DNA of 64,000 nucleotides, from positions 496,001 through 560,000 of the forward strand of contig JBBPUQ010000007.1 in assembly GCA_038501195.1 (NCBI GenBank). The letters run 5' to 3'. Made by a program: the position numbers and the translations under genes. The notes beneath the pieces are model-generated. The model did no database searches. It was not told the origin of the DNA and saw only the letters and a program-made list of their open reading frames with translations. Shown piece by piece: positions 1 to 11,874 of this stretch. This DNA comes from Nemania diffusa. Taxonomy: Eukaryota > Ascomycota > Sordariomycetes > Xylariales > Xylariaceae. Position 1 is the stretch's first letter. Every line of letters starts with the position of its first letter.

Positions 1-76
1 GGTTGCAAGTCCTTAGCGGCTTTTTGCTTGCGCTTGCATTATGTAGGGGAATACATCTATTTTGCTTTGCCTTGGC

Positions 77-130
77 TTGCTCTATACTTGCTTTATGGTT
101 TGGTTTGGTTTGCTCTATACTTACTCTATG
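77..130. repeat. Imperfect 33-bp tandem repeat, two units
   Basis: The motif TTGCTCTATACTTGCTTTATG at about 77-97 recurs with two differences at about 110-130, giving a period of 33 bp. It is T-rich and has no visible coding role. Confidence 0.5.
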
Positions 131-1030
131 CTTTGATGGTGATATTTTAGTTGTAGCTGGTTGTGAATGTATTTTGTTGGGTTTTGTGCATGAAAAGGGT
201 CAGTACGTGAATATTTATGAGTGTGGAAATAGATCCTCAACCCCAAATTCGGTACCTCCTTTCATAGTTATCGCGGTAGTATAGTCACAGCTTATCACAT
301 CTAGTGTGCTGTATTCGAAGCTCGACATCGAGCATTCATCAACACCTATCACACCATAGACAAGTCGGAAGGTAAGTTAGGTAGCTATATTTGTTTTAAG
401 CAAACAGGTAGTCAGGCATATATCTATCTGTAGATACCCACTACCTCCCAGACGTGTAGCTAGTTACTCTGCTTCATAGTATCGTGGGACTCGTGTTCCC
501 TACCCTTCTCCTTTCGTAGTCGCCGTATTTGGTACCGATACTTATTTACGATGCCGCTTGGGCAGTGCCAAGATGGCTTCCCATATCTAAATGCTCAGAC
601 TAGTCCCAAGTCCAAGGCCGAGACTCGGGTCTCTCCTTACAAGAATTGCTGGGTAGTTTGCTCCTCTCTAAATCATAGTACAGCACTTGTGCTGTTCGCC
701 TCGCTTGTATAGGGTAAGATTTGGGAATGCGTCGCTCTATCGAGCCTTCTCCAACTTCAGAGGTGCGGGTGCTTGCAAAAGCATATACATAGTGCATATG
801 TGCGCGCGTAGTGCGGCTATTTGTGGGAATTAGATAGGCGATACTCCCTGCTCCTCTCGTTTCTCTCTCTCGCGTTCCCTCCATTACCGCAGCTGCGCGA
901 GCAGTAAGGAGAAAAGAGCAGAAATATTAGGTAGGTACAACAGCCTACGTGGTCTCAAGGCAAGCACGACGAGAGCGAGCCGCAGAAACGAAAAGATAAC
1001 AATTCGATGTTTTTTAATGTTGTTGTGATT

Positions 1031-1072
1031 GTTGGGGTTGTTGGGGTTGTTGCGGTTGCTGTTGGTGTTTGT
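1031..1072. repeat. G/T-rich TTGTTGGGG-type low-complexity run
   Basis: Units of GTTGGGGTT are repeated imperfectly just past the stop codon of the deubiquitinase gene, which lies on the minus strand. It would be a C/A-rich tract in that gene's 3' UTR. Confidence 0.6.
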
Positions 1073-1077
1073 TGTTT

Positions 1078-2867
1078 TCAACCAAGTGAATCCGCCTCCC
1101 GAATCAGCTCCCGGAACGCGCCCTTCTCAGCTAGTATGCGCACCCACTGGTGCACAGCAGGCGTGTAATCCCGCTGCCTCGCGCGAATCATCTCGACCGC
1201 CTCGCCGACCGTCGCCGTCTCGGCCACGTACTGTGCCTCCAGCGCCTCCAATTCTGTGCGCAGCTCCCTCGCCAGACACCCCGCGGCATCGGCATCAGCA
1301 CTCGCCGCTTTGACGCGGTTGATGTCGGGGGTGCAGGAGGCGAGGATCTGCGCGCGGGTGAGGTTGAAGGGCGCGAGGCGGTCGTCGGAGAAGTCGGCCC
1401 AGGGCGAGGGGATGGTCCAGGAGGGGGAGGAGTGGCTGGTGGCGTTGTCGAGGGTGTGGGCGGTTGCTAGGGTGGTGGCGAGGTCATGCGAGAGGGTCTG
1501 CAGGGGTGATTGGCAGATGGCGAGGAGGTTGAAGGAGAGGAATTCGTCGGCTTGGCGGCTCATACGCCTCTGTATGGCCTCGCTAGCGACGCCTAACCAT
1601 GCGTCTGTGCCGGGTGTGTAGGGGCCTATGAAGATAAATGAGTCAGTAAGCGAGGTATGTTTTATTGAATGATATGGAGGAGGTTGAGATGATTGCGGAG
1701 ATGAGACGAACCTAGAGAGAGCGGCATGCTTTCCAGACCGTCGAGTTCCCATACTTGCCCGTCGACAGGGACGAAGGCGATGTAGTGGTAGGTGCCCGGC
1801 TCGTAGTTTCGCTTGCTAGATTTTGACGTCTTCTTCCGCTTCTTCGCGGGCGGCTTTGCTTTCTTGCAGGCTGTTTCGTACTTGTTTTCTAGCAGAAGGT
1901 CCTCGGAGAGTAGGTCATTTCGCCTGGGAATGATATTAGAATAGTTAGAATAGGGTAGAATGGCTACCATGCTGTGTGGTGAGAACGTACCGGGCAACAG
2001 AATTGTGAATGGCGCGGATAAAATCGTTGGTGTCTAGAGCATGGCCGCGATGAGGCGGGGCAAGCGGCTTCGTTGCGTCCCTGAACTCTTCTAGTTCAGG
2101 GCCGAACTTGACAGAGTTGATGTTCATGATGATGTTCATCAAGGCGACAGTAGCACAAGCGTTGGCGGTTGTCTGATCACTAGTTAGCTTCAGGCGAGCG
2201 TGAAAAGTGGTTGGAAATATTAATGACGTACCTGGTTGCCAAACCAGAGGTTTTCTGGACACCCCTGACGGGCTTCGTTAGACTCGTCTTCATTAGTCCA
2301 TTCGTAAAGAAAGATGAGTCCGTAGACGGGTTTTCTGTTTGTGTCAGCCGTGCTTCTGCTTTGCTATCAGATATGGTGGACTAACGGGAGCTCTGCTAGG
2401 GAGTCTTCGTCTAGCGCAAATATCTCTTGTATCTTGAGAGTCTTCGCATCTAGATCCTGAAGCATGGCATTGAAAAAAGCCTACAACATCGATGTTAGAT
2501 ATGGATCATATAGATAACTGATTAGCTTGGATGGTCGAGTACTCACGGGTTCGGATTCCAACTCAACCCAGCCGCCGTACTCCTTCCGCTCATCAATATC
2601 CATGCGAGCAAATACCTGTTCTTGGAGGGAGGCGATTTGTTCGGGAACAAATCGGCTTCGTGCAGCCTCTGCAGCTCTCCGCTTAGGCCTGTCGGATCTA
2701 GCTGACAGCTTGGCTGCGCTAGGTGTCTCTGAAGGAATTATGTACTCCTCATCGTACTTGAGAGGCACCCTCTTAGACCTCGTTGACCGGCGGGTGGTGC
2801 TGGATATAGGCATGTCGTCAGGGGCGGCGGGCGCCGCCATCATACTCTCTGTCTCTAATGTGGTCAT
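1078..2867 (-). CDS. Ubiquitin carboxyl-terminal hydrolase, UCH37/UCHL5 type (peptidase C12)
   Basis: Cysteine protease that removes ubiquitin; the UCH37 subfamily works at the proteasome or in chromatin complexes. Six exons (minus strand): 2867-2547, 2480-2386, 2334-2232, 2172-1991, 1923-1712, 1625-1078; all phases agree, giving 486 aa. The UCH core begins near residue 140. Spliced residues supply the full catalytic set: oxyanion Gln173 in FGNQ, nucleophile Cys179 in ANAC, His280 in YHYIAF and Asp295 in WELDG. The codon for Gln173 ends exon 3, so splicing joins oxyanion and nucleophile segments. A helical C-terminal region of roughly 180 residues fits the UCH37 tail. Unusual points are a basic, Ser/Thr-rich N-terminal extension of about 135 residues (RRSTRSKR) and a Lys-rich insertion at about 254-272 that looks like a nuclear localisation signal. 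Divergent from POM152. Confidence 0.9.
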
Positions 2868-4602
2868 GGCTGCGGATTATAAATATATATTTATGATGGC
2901 AACAGGAGCCAGACAATATGGAACACCGAGGCTGATATGAGGCTGTTGTTAGAGTTGGAACACGCTACTTAGTCCTTATGAACCCAGCAGAGAGAGATTG
3001 AATGTAGAGATTTGTTTCGTGAGGTGACTTCGCGATTTCCCGCTGAGGCTTGAAGGTTTTAATTTGTGACGAAGAGGCTGGCAAGGTGTGTGATAAGTAA
3101 GACTTCACCGCCAGAGAATTCGAGAGTAGCTGCGCCTAAACCGCAAAAAAAAAATCCAGTGTTTTGGTTCGAGCCTATACGGAATTAGCGGCATGCTTAG
3201 ATATTATAAAGTGTCATTTAAATGGTAAAAGGGTTTGTAAGATCCTACCTAGTAGTGTGTGGTGGTTCGTAGTATCCCATCTATGATTAAGATATATGTC
3301 ACCTGTGGATGTTGTTGTATCGATCTAGGCGGCTGAGCATCGAGGCTTGCGCGACCAATGATGGCATTACTGGCATTACCGGGCTCGTGTTACAACACAC
3401 ATGTTGATAGGTGCAATGCTACCATTTATTTATGTTAGCCAATGCTCTTGTATTAGACCAGCCAGAGATCCTTATCTAGAGCACGTCTCGATTGCTTACA
3501 CTAAATCCCTAGGGATCCAAGATGCATGTACGTTAAGGTTGGTGTGAGATGACATGAGACAGGCATGAAAGATGTCGTGCAAGGTTGGATACCTTAACAA
3601 AGGACATACCTTGACAACATGGAAAGAGATAGAGGCTTAGAGCTGTGATTTGTGATAGGGTATCTACCTGGGCAATTAAGATTAAATGGGTTGGTTTATC
3701 TAAGGATGGAGCCCTCATTCTCTACCACGTTTCGTGTGTTTGACATGCTCTTTTTTCTTTGATGATTTGGGGTTGGTAGATAGATCTACTGTATGTATGT
3801 ACATGGTAGGTAGGGTAGGCGGGTACTTAAGTACCTACGAAGACTAACAGGGGGAATAAAGTGGCTATTTACCTATCTTCATTCACCCATCATCCTTCCC
3901 ATTAAATAGATAGACTGTTGTTAGATTGATGAACGAAATATGAGCCCAAGAGGATTTCAATTGATGGATTAGAACAAAAGACTCAAAAAAAGGGAGGTTA
4001 GATATCAGGTATATAATAACATTGTCTTCCTTTAGTTCAAGCTATATGCGTAGGTATAGCTCTGCTGTACTGAGCAGCTGAGCTCTAGCTCTAGCTCTAG
4101 GTACCTTGCGCAGTAAGTAGGTCGCTTTAGTGGGGGTGGCTGATGTAGCTACGGAATATGATCTGTAATTGGATTCCCACCTGCTAGGCCCTGATGCCAG
4201 CTGTCGGGTGTATACATTTTTTGTTCGCTGTCTTTATTCGTTCTATTGGACCCTGGACGCGCCGCGCCGCGAACCCACCACAAGCGCTACGTTGACGCTA
4301 ACGATACCTACTGGCGGTGCCTATCATGATTTATTTACCTGCATCCCTACTAGGCGAAATCAAAAATTTGGGCTTTCATTGTCTGTGTCTGTGTAATAAC
4401 AACAACAACCACCTTTCCTCCAAACCACCTACGTAGTCCGGTTAGACGCACGAGACAGCTTCCAAGCCAGCTCACCTCTCCGTTTGTCGAGAGCTGTTCT
4501 CTGGTGTTCTCTATTCTTCCGGCTTAGTAACTCGCCTGCCTCGACACCTTCGCACACAGCTAAGCTACATATGGTCTTTCGCTACCACCGTCGCGGAATG
4601 CC
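2868..4602. promoter_or_regulatory. Divergent intergenic region between UCH gene and POM152
   Basis: The two flanking genes start outward from this 1.7-kb gap, so it must hold both promoters. It contains short TAGG/CCTA runs and a triple AGCTCT repeat near 4078-4100, with a pyrimidine-rich stretch before the POM152 ATG. No ORF in it looks coding. Confidence 0.5.
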
Positions 4603-7600
4603 ATGAGTTTCGCAACACCGCGTGGCCGTGTTGGCGGCTTCCCAGATACTCCCGGCGCCGGCATCAGACAGCGAGTCCCCCCCCGCCTGCCCACGCCTCC
4701 GGGCGACCAGCGAAACGACCAACGGAGAAACCCTCTGCGGCCCGCTCCCGAAAATGAGGCCACGGCTGCCCTCGACAGCCAGCCCTTGATTCCCGTGACC
4801 GTCATCGATGCGCCCACGCAGCGCTTCTACGCTTGCGCCATTTACGTCGTCCTGTTCGGGTGGCGTCTCTACGACTATGTCCAGGTCCAGGACAATGGCG
4901 CCCACGCCTCCTACTTCTTCAAATGGGCCTTCATCGACGCCGTCTACCTCTTCTCCCTTCCCCACCTTCGGATACCCTGGCTGGAGCTGTCCTCCGAATT
5001 CGTCCTCATTGCCTTCATGGCCGCCGTTTTCTCCGACTGGTGGCTCATGTACAACATTCCCCTGCCTTTCCAGGGCTGGCTGCTGGCTGTGCTAAAGGTC
5101 TTCTACGATAAGGAATTGGCGATCTCCGAGCACAATGTCAAGCTCTCTAACATCTTGCACAACTCGTCTCTCATAATGGGAAAGCAGATCATCAACATTC
5201 TCCCTGAAGGGTATGCGATCTCGTCGTCCCCCAACACGCACCTTTGGCATCTACTAACTGGTTCGTCTACTTAGATCTGCGTTTCTAAACCCGGAGCGAC
5301 TCCCATACTGCCTTAGCCCTGACCAGCCGGTTGTCACCGTGCCTCTCTTCTTCAACGCCACCGTGCCTATCGAGATCGAGCTCGCTCGCTTCGATCTCGA
5401 AACCAACGCCCAAGAGCTCGTTAAGCTGAGTCGCCGGGAGATTAGAGAGATCACCAGGCAGTCAACTACGTGCATGGTGGATGGGTTGGTCACTACGTAT
5501 AGGTATGAAGTAGCATTGAAGAAGCCTGGCGCATATCGACTGAATAAAGTGCTGGATGAATATAAATTGGAAGTACAGAGGCTCACACAACCCACGTACA
5601 TCGTACCATGCCCTAAGGCTAGGGTCCGAAATGCTGAATCATCAACGCGATGCCTGGGGGACTTATCCAATCTGACGCTAGAAGTAGAGGGCACTCCTCC
5701 TTTGAAGATCTATTACAGTCGAACTATCAACGGCAAGGACCACAGTTTCCATTTCCAGAGTCTTCAACCCGACGGCTTCTCATCGCCCTTGCTGAGCTCT
5801 CAGCCTTTGATGAGCTTAATGCTATCACCAGATGCCGATTTTACGTGGGCCCGGCCCCAAAAGGTTCCCGTTGGGCTCAACGAATCCATGAACAGCGCCG
5901 GCGAATGGCAATACTCCGTTGATCAGGTATATGATGCCTTTGGCAACCGGGTGTCTTACGAGCCATCGGAGGATCAGGAGCCTAAGCCGAAGAGCAAGGA
6001 CCTATATCAGAATTTTGTCGTCAGAGAACGACCTCGTGCTACTGTCGTGGGATGTGACCTTCGCAATCCTCTTAAGATCGCCAAAGGGCAGGTTACGAAA
6101 CTGCCCGTACAAATTCGGCATCCTGGGAAGACCCTAGCGAGCACGTCTCACACGCTGACCTGGCACTTTTCTCCCATCGACACCCTTACTAAGAGCGGCG
6201 ATCATGGCGATGTTATCAAAGTTGGATCATTCACCACTAAGAATGCGAGTGATCAGCCGACAATTTCAGAGCCGGGGCTTTACACCCTAAAGTCCATCAC
6301 CTGCGACTCGTGTGAGGGTGAGATCGAGGAGCCATCTTCATGCTTGCTGCTGAACCCCCTACAGCCCACTCTAGCAATGCATGCCACAGAGATCCCCGAC
6401 AACTGTGCCGGCAACTCAATTGGTCTCCGCGTCGACATGGATCTAGTCGGAACACCTCCCTTTATGGTATATTACGACGTTATTGAAAGGAAGGGAACGC
6501 GGAAGGAATCCATTGCAATTCCTAATCTCCGACACCAACTCAAAATAAACCCCACGGAAGCAGGCCACTACGAATATCGGTTCAGAAAACTCCAGGATGC
6601 CGTCTATACCGTGATGCTCCCCCCCACGAAGGATTATCATCTAGAGCAGGACGTCAAACCCTCTGCCAAGGCTTTCTTCATCGACGGCACCCGTGGCGTT
6701 AGTGCTTGTCTAGACAAGCAAATGAGCCTCGGTGTTAGGCTCCTCGGAGAGGGACCATTTGATCTTGAATGGGAACTAGTCCATGATGGAAAACGGAAAT
6801 CTACGATCGAGACCAATCTTCCCAGCGAAATATTTACGATCAAGACGCCTCCGTTGTCCACTGGTGGTGATTACGCCCTTGCTCTCAAAAGTATACAGGA
6901 CAAGTCAGGATGCAAGGTTTTCCTCGACGAGGAAATTAAGATATCTGTTAGGCACCAAAAGCCACGCGGCGCGTTTGGTTTGCTTGACAACAAGAGATCG
7001 GCTACCGTTGTTGAGGCGGCCCAGTTTCATCTGCCGTTAAAATTATCAGGCGAGGGTCCCTGGTGGGTAACATACCGTAACCTAAACGTCACCGACTCCA
7101 TAGACATTCGCGAAGCTCTGTCGGCAAATGACTACATCGAGGCCCAAGAACCGGGAATCTACCAAATCGTTCGTGTAGAGGATATCCAATGCCGTGGCAT
7201 CGTAGATCCGAAGGCCAACCTGTTCGAACTAAAGTGGTTCCCTCGGCCTGAGCTTTCTCTAGTCCCTGCTGATTCTATACAGCCTGCGGATCAGAAGCAC
7301 AAGTTTATCAAGAAGGAGATATGCGAAGGGGATGTAGATGGATTCGAGGTCGCTCTTAAAGGTAAGTTTATATTGGAAACCCCCTCAAAACCTTTGATAC
7401 AACACCCGCGCTCACACTCTTGTAGGATCTCCGCCTTACCACGTCCAATATGAAGTCCGATCCAAACCCAAAACCGGCTCAGCCTCGGTTGCTCGGAAAG
7501 ATTTTGATGCTGTGATGGGCAAGGCATCCGTACAGATGGACACATCGAAGGCTGGAGTCTATTCTTATACCTTCTCTGCCCTATCTGACAATCTTTACAA

Positions 7601-8534
7601 CACTGACAAGAAACAAACAACGCCCCTTACTCTTGAGCAGACTGTTAATCCCAAGCCCTCGGCATCATTCGTGAAGCCTGGTCAGACGTTCAAATCCTGC
7701 ATGGCAGAGGAAGTTGATCAGCGGATACCGATCAAGCTAGAGGGCAAGGCACCATTCTACCTCGAGCTAGAAATCAAGCATCAATCGGGCACCTTCCCAG
7801 AGGTATACAGAATACCCAACATTCAGTCCAGCAGCTATGATATCCGCATTCCTCGACAATATTTAAAGCTCGGGGCGCAACAAATCCGAATACGCAAAGT
7901 GCGGGATGATCGCGGTTGCCAGCTCGAAGCGGACGTCGGTGGTCCAGTAGTCCAGTTCCAACTGTACGATTCTCCTGCTATCTACCCTCTTGAGCAAAAG
8001 ACAGACTACTGCGTAGGAGAGCGCATAGGCTACACACTCTCAGGAACTCCACCTTTTGAAATCAACTATAAATTTGGAGGAAAGAACATGAAAGCCAAAT
8101 CCCAGACGACTAGTTTCCGACGTGTCGCCGAGTCACCTGGTGAGTTCACCATTACGAGCATCCGGGACAAGGCCAGCGAATGCCGCGCCTCAGTGAACCT
8201 CACACGGACCATACGTCCTATGCCTGCCGTCCGGATCAGCAAGGGTCGTGTGGTGCAGGTTGATATCCACGAAGGAAGCGAAGTCGAGATCCTGTTTGAT
8301 TTCGAGGGCACACCGCCCTTTGAATTCACATATACTCGAAGTACAAATGCCCGAAAGGGACAGAAGAGCCAGGTGATCGAGACGCGGCACGAAGTGAGCG
8401 AAGGCTATAGTAAGGTGGTCATGGCTAGTCTCGAGGGCACCTACCAGGTCGTTGCTATTAGAGATAAGTATTGCTCCTACTCGACCGCACCCGTGACGGG
8501 GAAGGATAAGATCCAGCAGGCACCTATGTACTAG
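4603..8534 (+). CDS. POM152: Nucleoporin POM152 (pore membrane protein)
   Basis: Integral membrane nucleoporin forming the lumenal ring of the nuclear pore complex. Exons 4603-5210, 5275-7361, 7426-8534 give 1267 aa, close to the roughly 1340 aa of the yeast protein. The N-terminal 70 residues are Pro/Arg-rich and presumably face the pore; hydrophobic segments lie at about 75-92, 105-121 and 132-150; the remaining 1100 residues form repeated beta-rich Ig-like units, each with a G-T-P-P-F or G-E-G-P-F signature (for example [44 protein letters not shown]). These recurring G-x-P-F motifs are the main evidence for the family. Both introns have canonical GT-AG ends and frame-consistent phases. 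Nothing appears broken. Confidence 0.93.
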
Positions 8535-11463
8535 GGCTGAGACTATTGAGAGTTGTTTAACTGTCTTGGACATAAAGAGAGAGACAGAGAGGGCATGGGA
8601 ATTGTTCCTGGTAGAACAACATGTTTGTGCTACCTTGTCGTGGAAGCCGGGGACAGCCGCCCGGCCAATTTGCATGAGCATGGCGTTATCGGTAGGGCAA
8701 TCAATACATATTTTTCCAGTGTTAGTTAATAGGCAGTCTTGTCACCAGCGTGTGAGATAGTTCCTGCAAGATCTATACTTAGGGAAAAAAACTGAAATGA
8801 AATGAGATCCAACGAGGAGCTCGAAGCAATACCCAGGGCAAATGTAACGTATATCCAGTTCGTTAGGTCATAGTATATCGGCAAGCGATGTTAATGCCCA
8901 GGGTTTAATAGATAAGCAGGCAATGAACGGCCAAGAGAGAGAGTAACGAACCACCTACCCAGAAGTAGAGGCCAGACACACCTCATCTACATCTCCCATC
9001 TTGCAGCGCACATCTTGCACGAAACGAGATCCACGCGCATATTTCTAGAACCGAGAGGGGAGCTTCCTCGGGCCGGCTTTCTAAGCAGAGCGAGCGATAT
9101 ACCGTACCATACCATACCACCTTTCGTAACGGGTACAAGTAGTCTTGTTTAGGAGTTTTTTAGCGGCATCTCACGTGGGTAGACGAATATAGACATTCCG
9201 GTCCGCGCTCCCTGCAGTGGTTTCTAGCACCGATCCGATCGCCCTCCTGTTGCCCGGATGCTACGTACATGCTGACTGGGTTGGGGGTGATCGGAGCCTC
9301 GTATGACAGGTGCCCGGCGTAGTACAGACACGACGCGTTTAGGCTTAGTAGGTAGCAAGTAGTGGCCAGGCATGTGATGGGCGCGCGGTATTGGGAAGTA
9401 ATAGTATCTGGTATATGGGCTTCCTCCCGCTGCATCTTGCTTACGGCCCTACGTCCGCGGGACGAATGTGGAAGCTGCCCGCGTCTTGTTACCCTCGTGG
9501 CGTCCGGGAATAAGCTTTTGCTATCTTGACGGCTTCCCAGCTTTCTATGTACTTCATCCTTCCTATCGTGAGATTGAGATGAGTGTGGTGTACGGCTCCC
9601 CAGGCTGTCAGGCCTGTCTCACCGGTGCTTGGTGCTGAATATGTCGAGGTAGGGAGGTAGGTAGGCATCTTACTCAGAAACGGCCCGATTCGCGCGGGCT
9701 GTGGCGAAAAAAAGAGGCCGGGTGTCTGTTAACTCAGAACGGGGGTCGGGTCTTCTGTTGAAGCAGGGCTTTGGGGGCTAAGTACACTATCTAGAATAGC
9801 TGCTCACTTACATGCTTTGTACAGTAGCTCTGCCTGTCGGTAGACCACAGGGGATCTCGTTCGTTAGCACGTGTATGGGAAAATGACGTCTTTTGAGCTG
9901 ACGGGCTTCAACGCCGGGCAAGATGTAGGAGAGAGAATTACTGTGATATGCTACCCTTCTGCTATATTTGATAACCAAACATGCTATTTTTGTAGGCAAT
10001 CGAAGTGCAGGAGACCACAAAAAGCAATTACCTGGACACCGCTGTGCTGGGTTAGGGAGCTGAGCGAGATAACGATGACAGGCTCCGGGGTGGTTTTTTT
10101 ATCTCTACTGTAAATTTGCTCTGATGGCTTCGTGCCAGTTAATGTCAGGATTAGCCGTGTTATGGGTGGAAAAAGCAATGTGATGGTATAACGGCCTAAC
10201 GGCGTAGCATGTTATCTAGTGCCTTACAGATATTTAGTACAACGATGTCGAAGTGAAGCATTGGCTTCTATCATGTTGCATGCAGTCTAGAATAATGTCA
10301 CGCTGATGTAACGGGTTTGTAAGTATTCGTGGGTTTGATTCGATCGTATACCCCAGCCCATTACATTACCTATCGAGATCGCGAAAACCTCCGAACTACC
10401 AGTGTTAACGAAGGTATACTATGAAATTATAAGAAGTGTATATAGTTATAGGCTCTTGGCAAGAGTTTGGCTCAGGGATTTTTTGAATATGCGCTGCTTA
10501 ATTAAAACAGGTTATGTACAGTATCATCTCGTAGCCTCAACCATCGTGTTGTAACTTAAGTAGGTAGTAACTAGTTAGTCTCTCGATACTCATACATAGG
10601 TACAGCGACATCTGCCAAGACATCTGTGTAAGTATTTTACCCGCAAAATGATGGAATTTTTATCTGTAGTATTCAGCAGATGACATCATAGCATTGGCAT
10701 GAAGCACTTCTCGTGAGAAGCTTCCTGTCTCGTCGAAGGGTGATGTCGTAATCCGGCGCAGACGCCTCTCCAGTTCTTGAGCGGTGACCAATAGAATACG
10801 CCGGCTAACCGCGTCTACCCCCTGGTCTTTATTATCAGTAGTGTAGCACCAAGAATCAATTCCTTATTTTTATATGATAAGGTAATTCGCTCTGTTATTA
10901 GTTCTAGGTACATACATAGTATGTGCATGTATGTATGTGTGTACTACATATGTAAGTTGATGTTAAATATCTAGGCGTCTAGGATTATTGACTTGAGGGA
11001 TTCGTGCTGGAATTTCTTTATATATTTGCCATCTTTCTCTATTAGGAAGGCCTGTATCTACACCGGTGCCCAGAAACAGCTCAACCTTACTACAAGCAGG
11101 TAGTTTATGTATGTAGAGAGTGTGATGACTTGGACCAGGTAAGTAGCGTGCTTACAGGTATGTTCAGAGTCATTCGATCAACCCTTACACCTTCGTCGTT
11201 GCAGTGAAGTGAATACATAGTAAATGCTACGGCTTCCATGTATCAGGTGAAGGAATCCAAACGGCTAATTTCAAATATCGGACGATACCGACCTGGTATA
11301 CCGCCGACCAGGTACCTAGGTAAAGTAAGGTTGATCATAGGCCGGAAAAAAGTCCCAGCTTGCATACATGATATTCCTAGCTAGCTGCCTATAGCCCTAT
11401 ACCTATATCCAGGCACACCACCCAATCTACAGACGTAGTACTGTGTAAGTAGGCAGTATGATA

Positions 11464-11491
11464 GACCAGCGACCAGCGACCAGCGACCAGG
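11464..11491. repeat. Tandem GACCAGC x4
   Basis: Four consecutive 7-bp units GACCAGC, the last ending in G instead of C. No gene overlaps it. Confidence 0.8.
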
Positions 11492-11850
11492 TAGCGACGC
11501 GCAAATCAGAAGATGATGGACGAGCTCGCCAGCGTCTAGATGTTCTGTCGTGACCCTTGCCGCGTCATGCAGGGAGGTCCGGGGAATTTCTTTTTCGTTT
11601 GCCGTGGTGGTATCCCGTAGCAGGTAGATCGAAAACGGCCTGGCACATGCAGCTGCGGATGCCTGTCTCCAGGGATGCCTCTTGAATCGATTTCGACTGC
11701 AAGCAGGGTCAATCGCCAAGCAGGTGTGTAAAGCAGCATGTATTACCGACCAGCCTCGTCGGCGTCTGGCTATCGATACGCCACGTACCTGGGGTCTTAA
11801 TACTGCGTATACTTATTATCTAATGTAAGTCTTAAGTTGCTGACTTATTA

Positions 11851-11874
11851 CTACCTACCTACCTACCTACCTAC
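11851..11874. repeat. CTAC microsatellite, six units
   Basis: Perfect (CTAC)6 run; the same tetranucleotide recurs in shorter form throughout the intergenic DNA of this window. Confidence 0.85.

Larger units (their letters stand above)
1..1077. other. Gene-free left edge
   Basis: No ORF here reads like a protein. The stretch holds T-rich low-complexity sequence near the left end and a TTGTTGGGG-type run at the right end. It lies downstream of the deubiquitinase gene, so part of it is probably that gene's 3' UTR and terminator. Confidence 0.5.
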
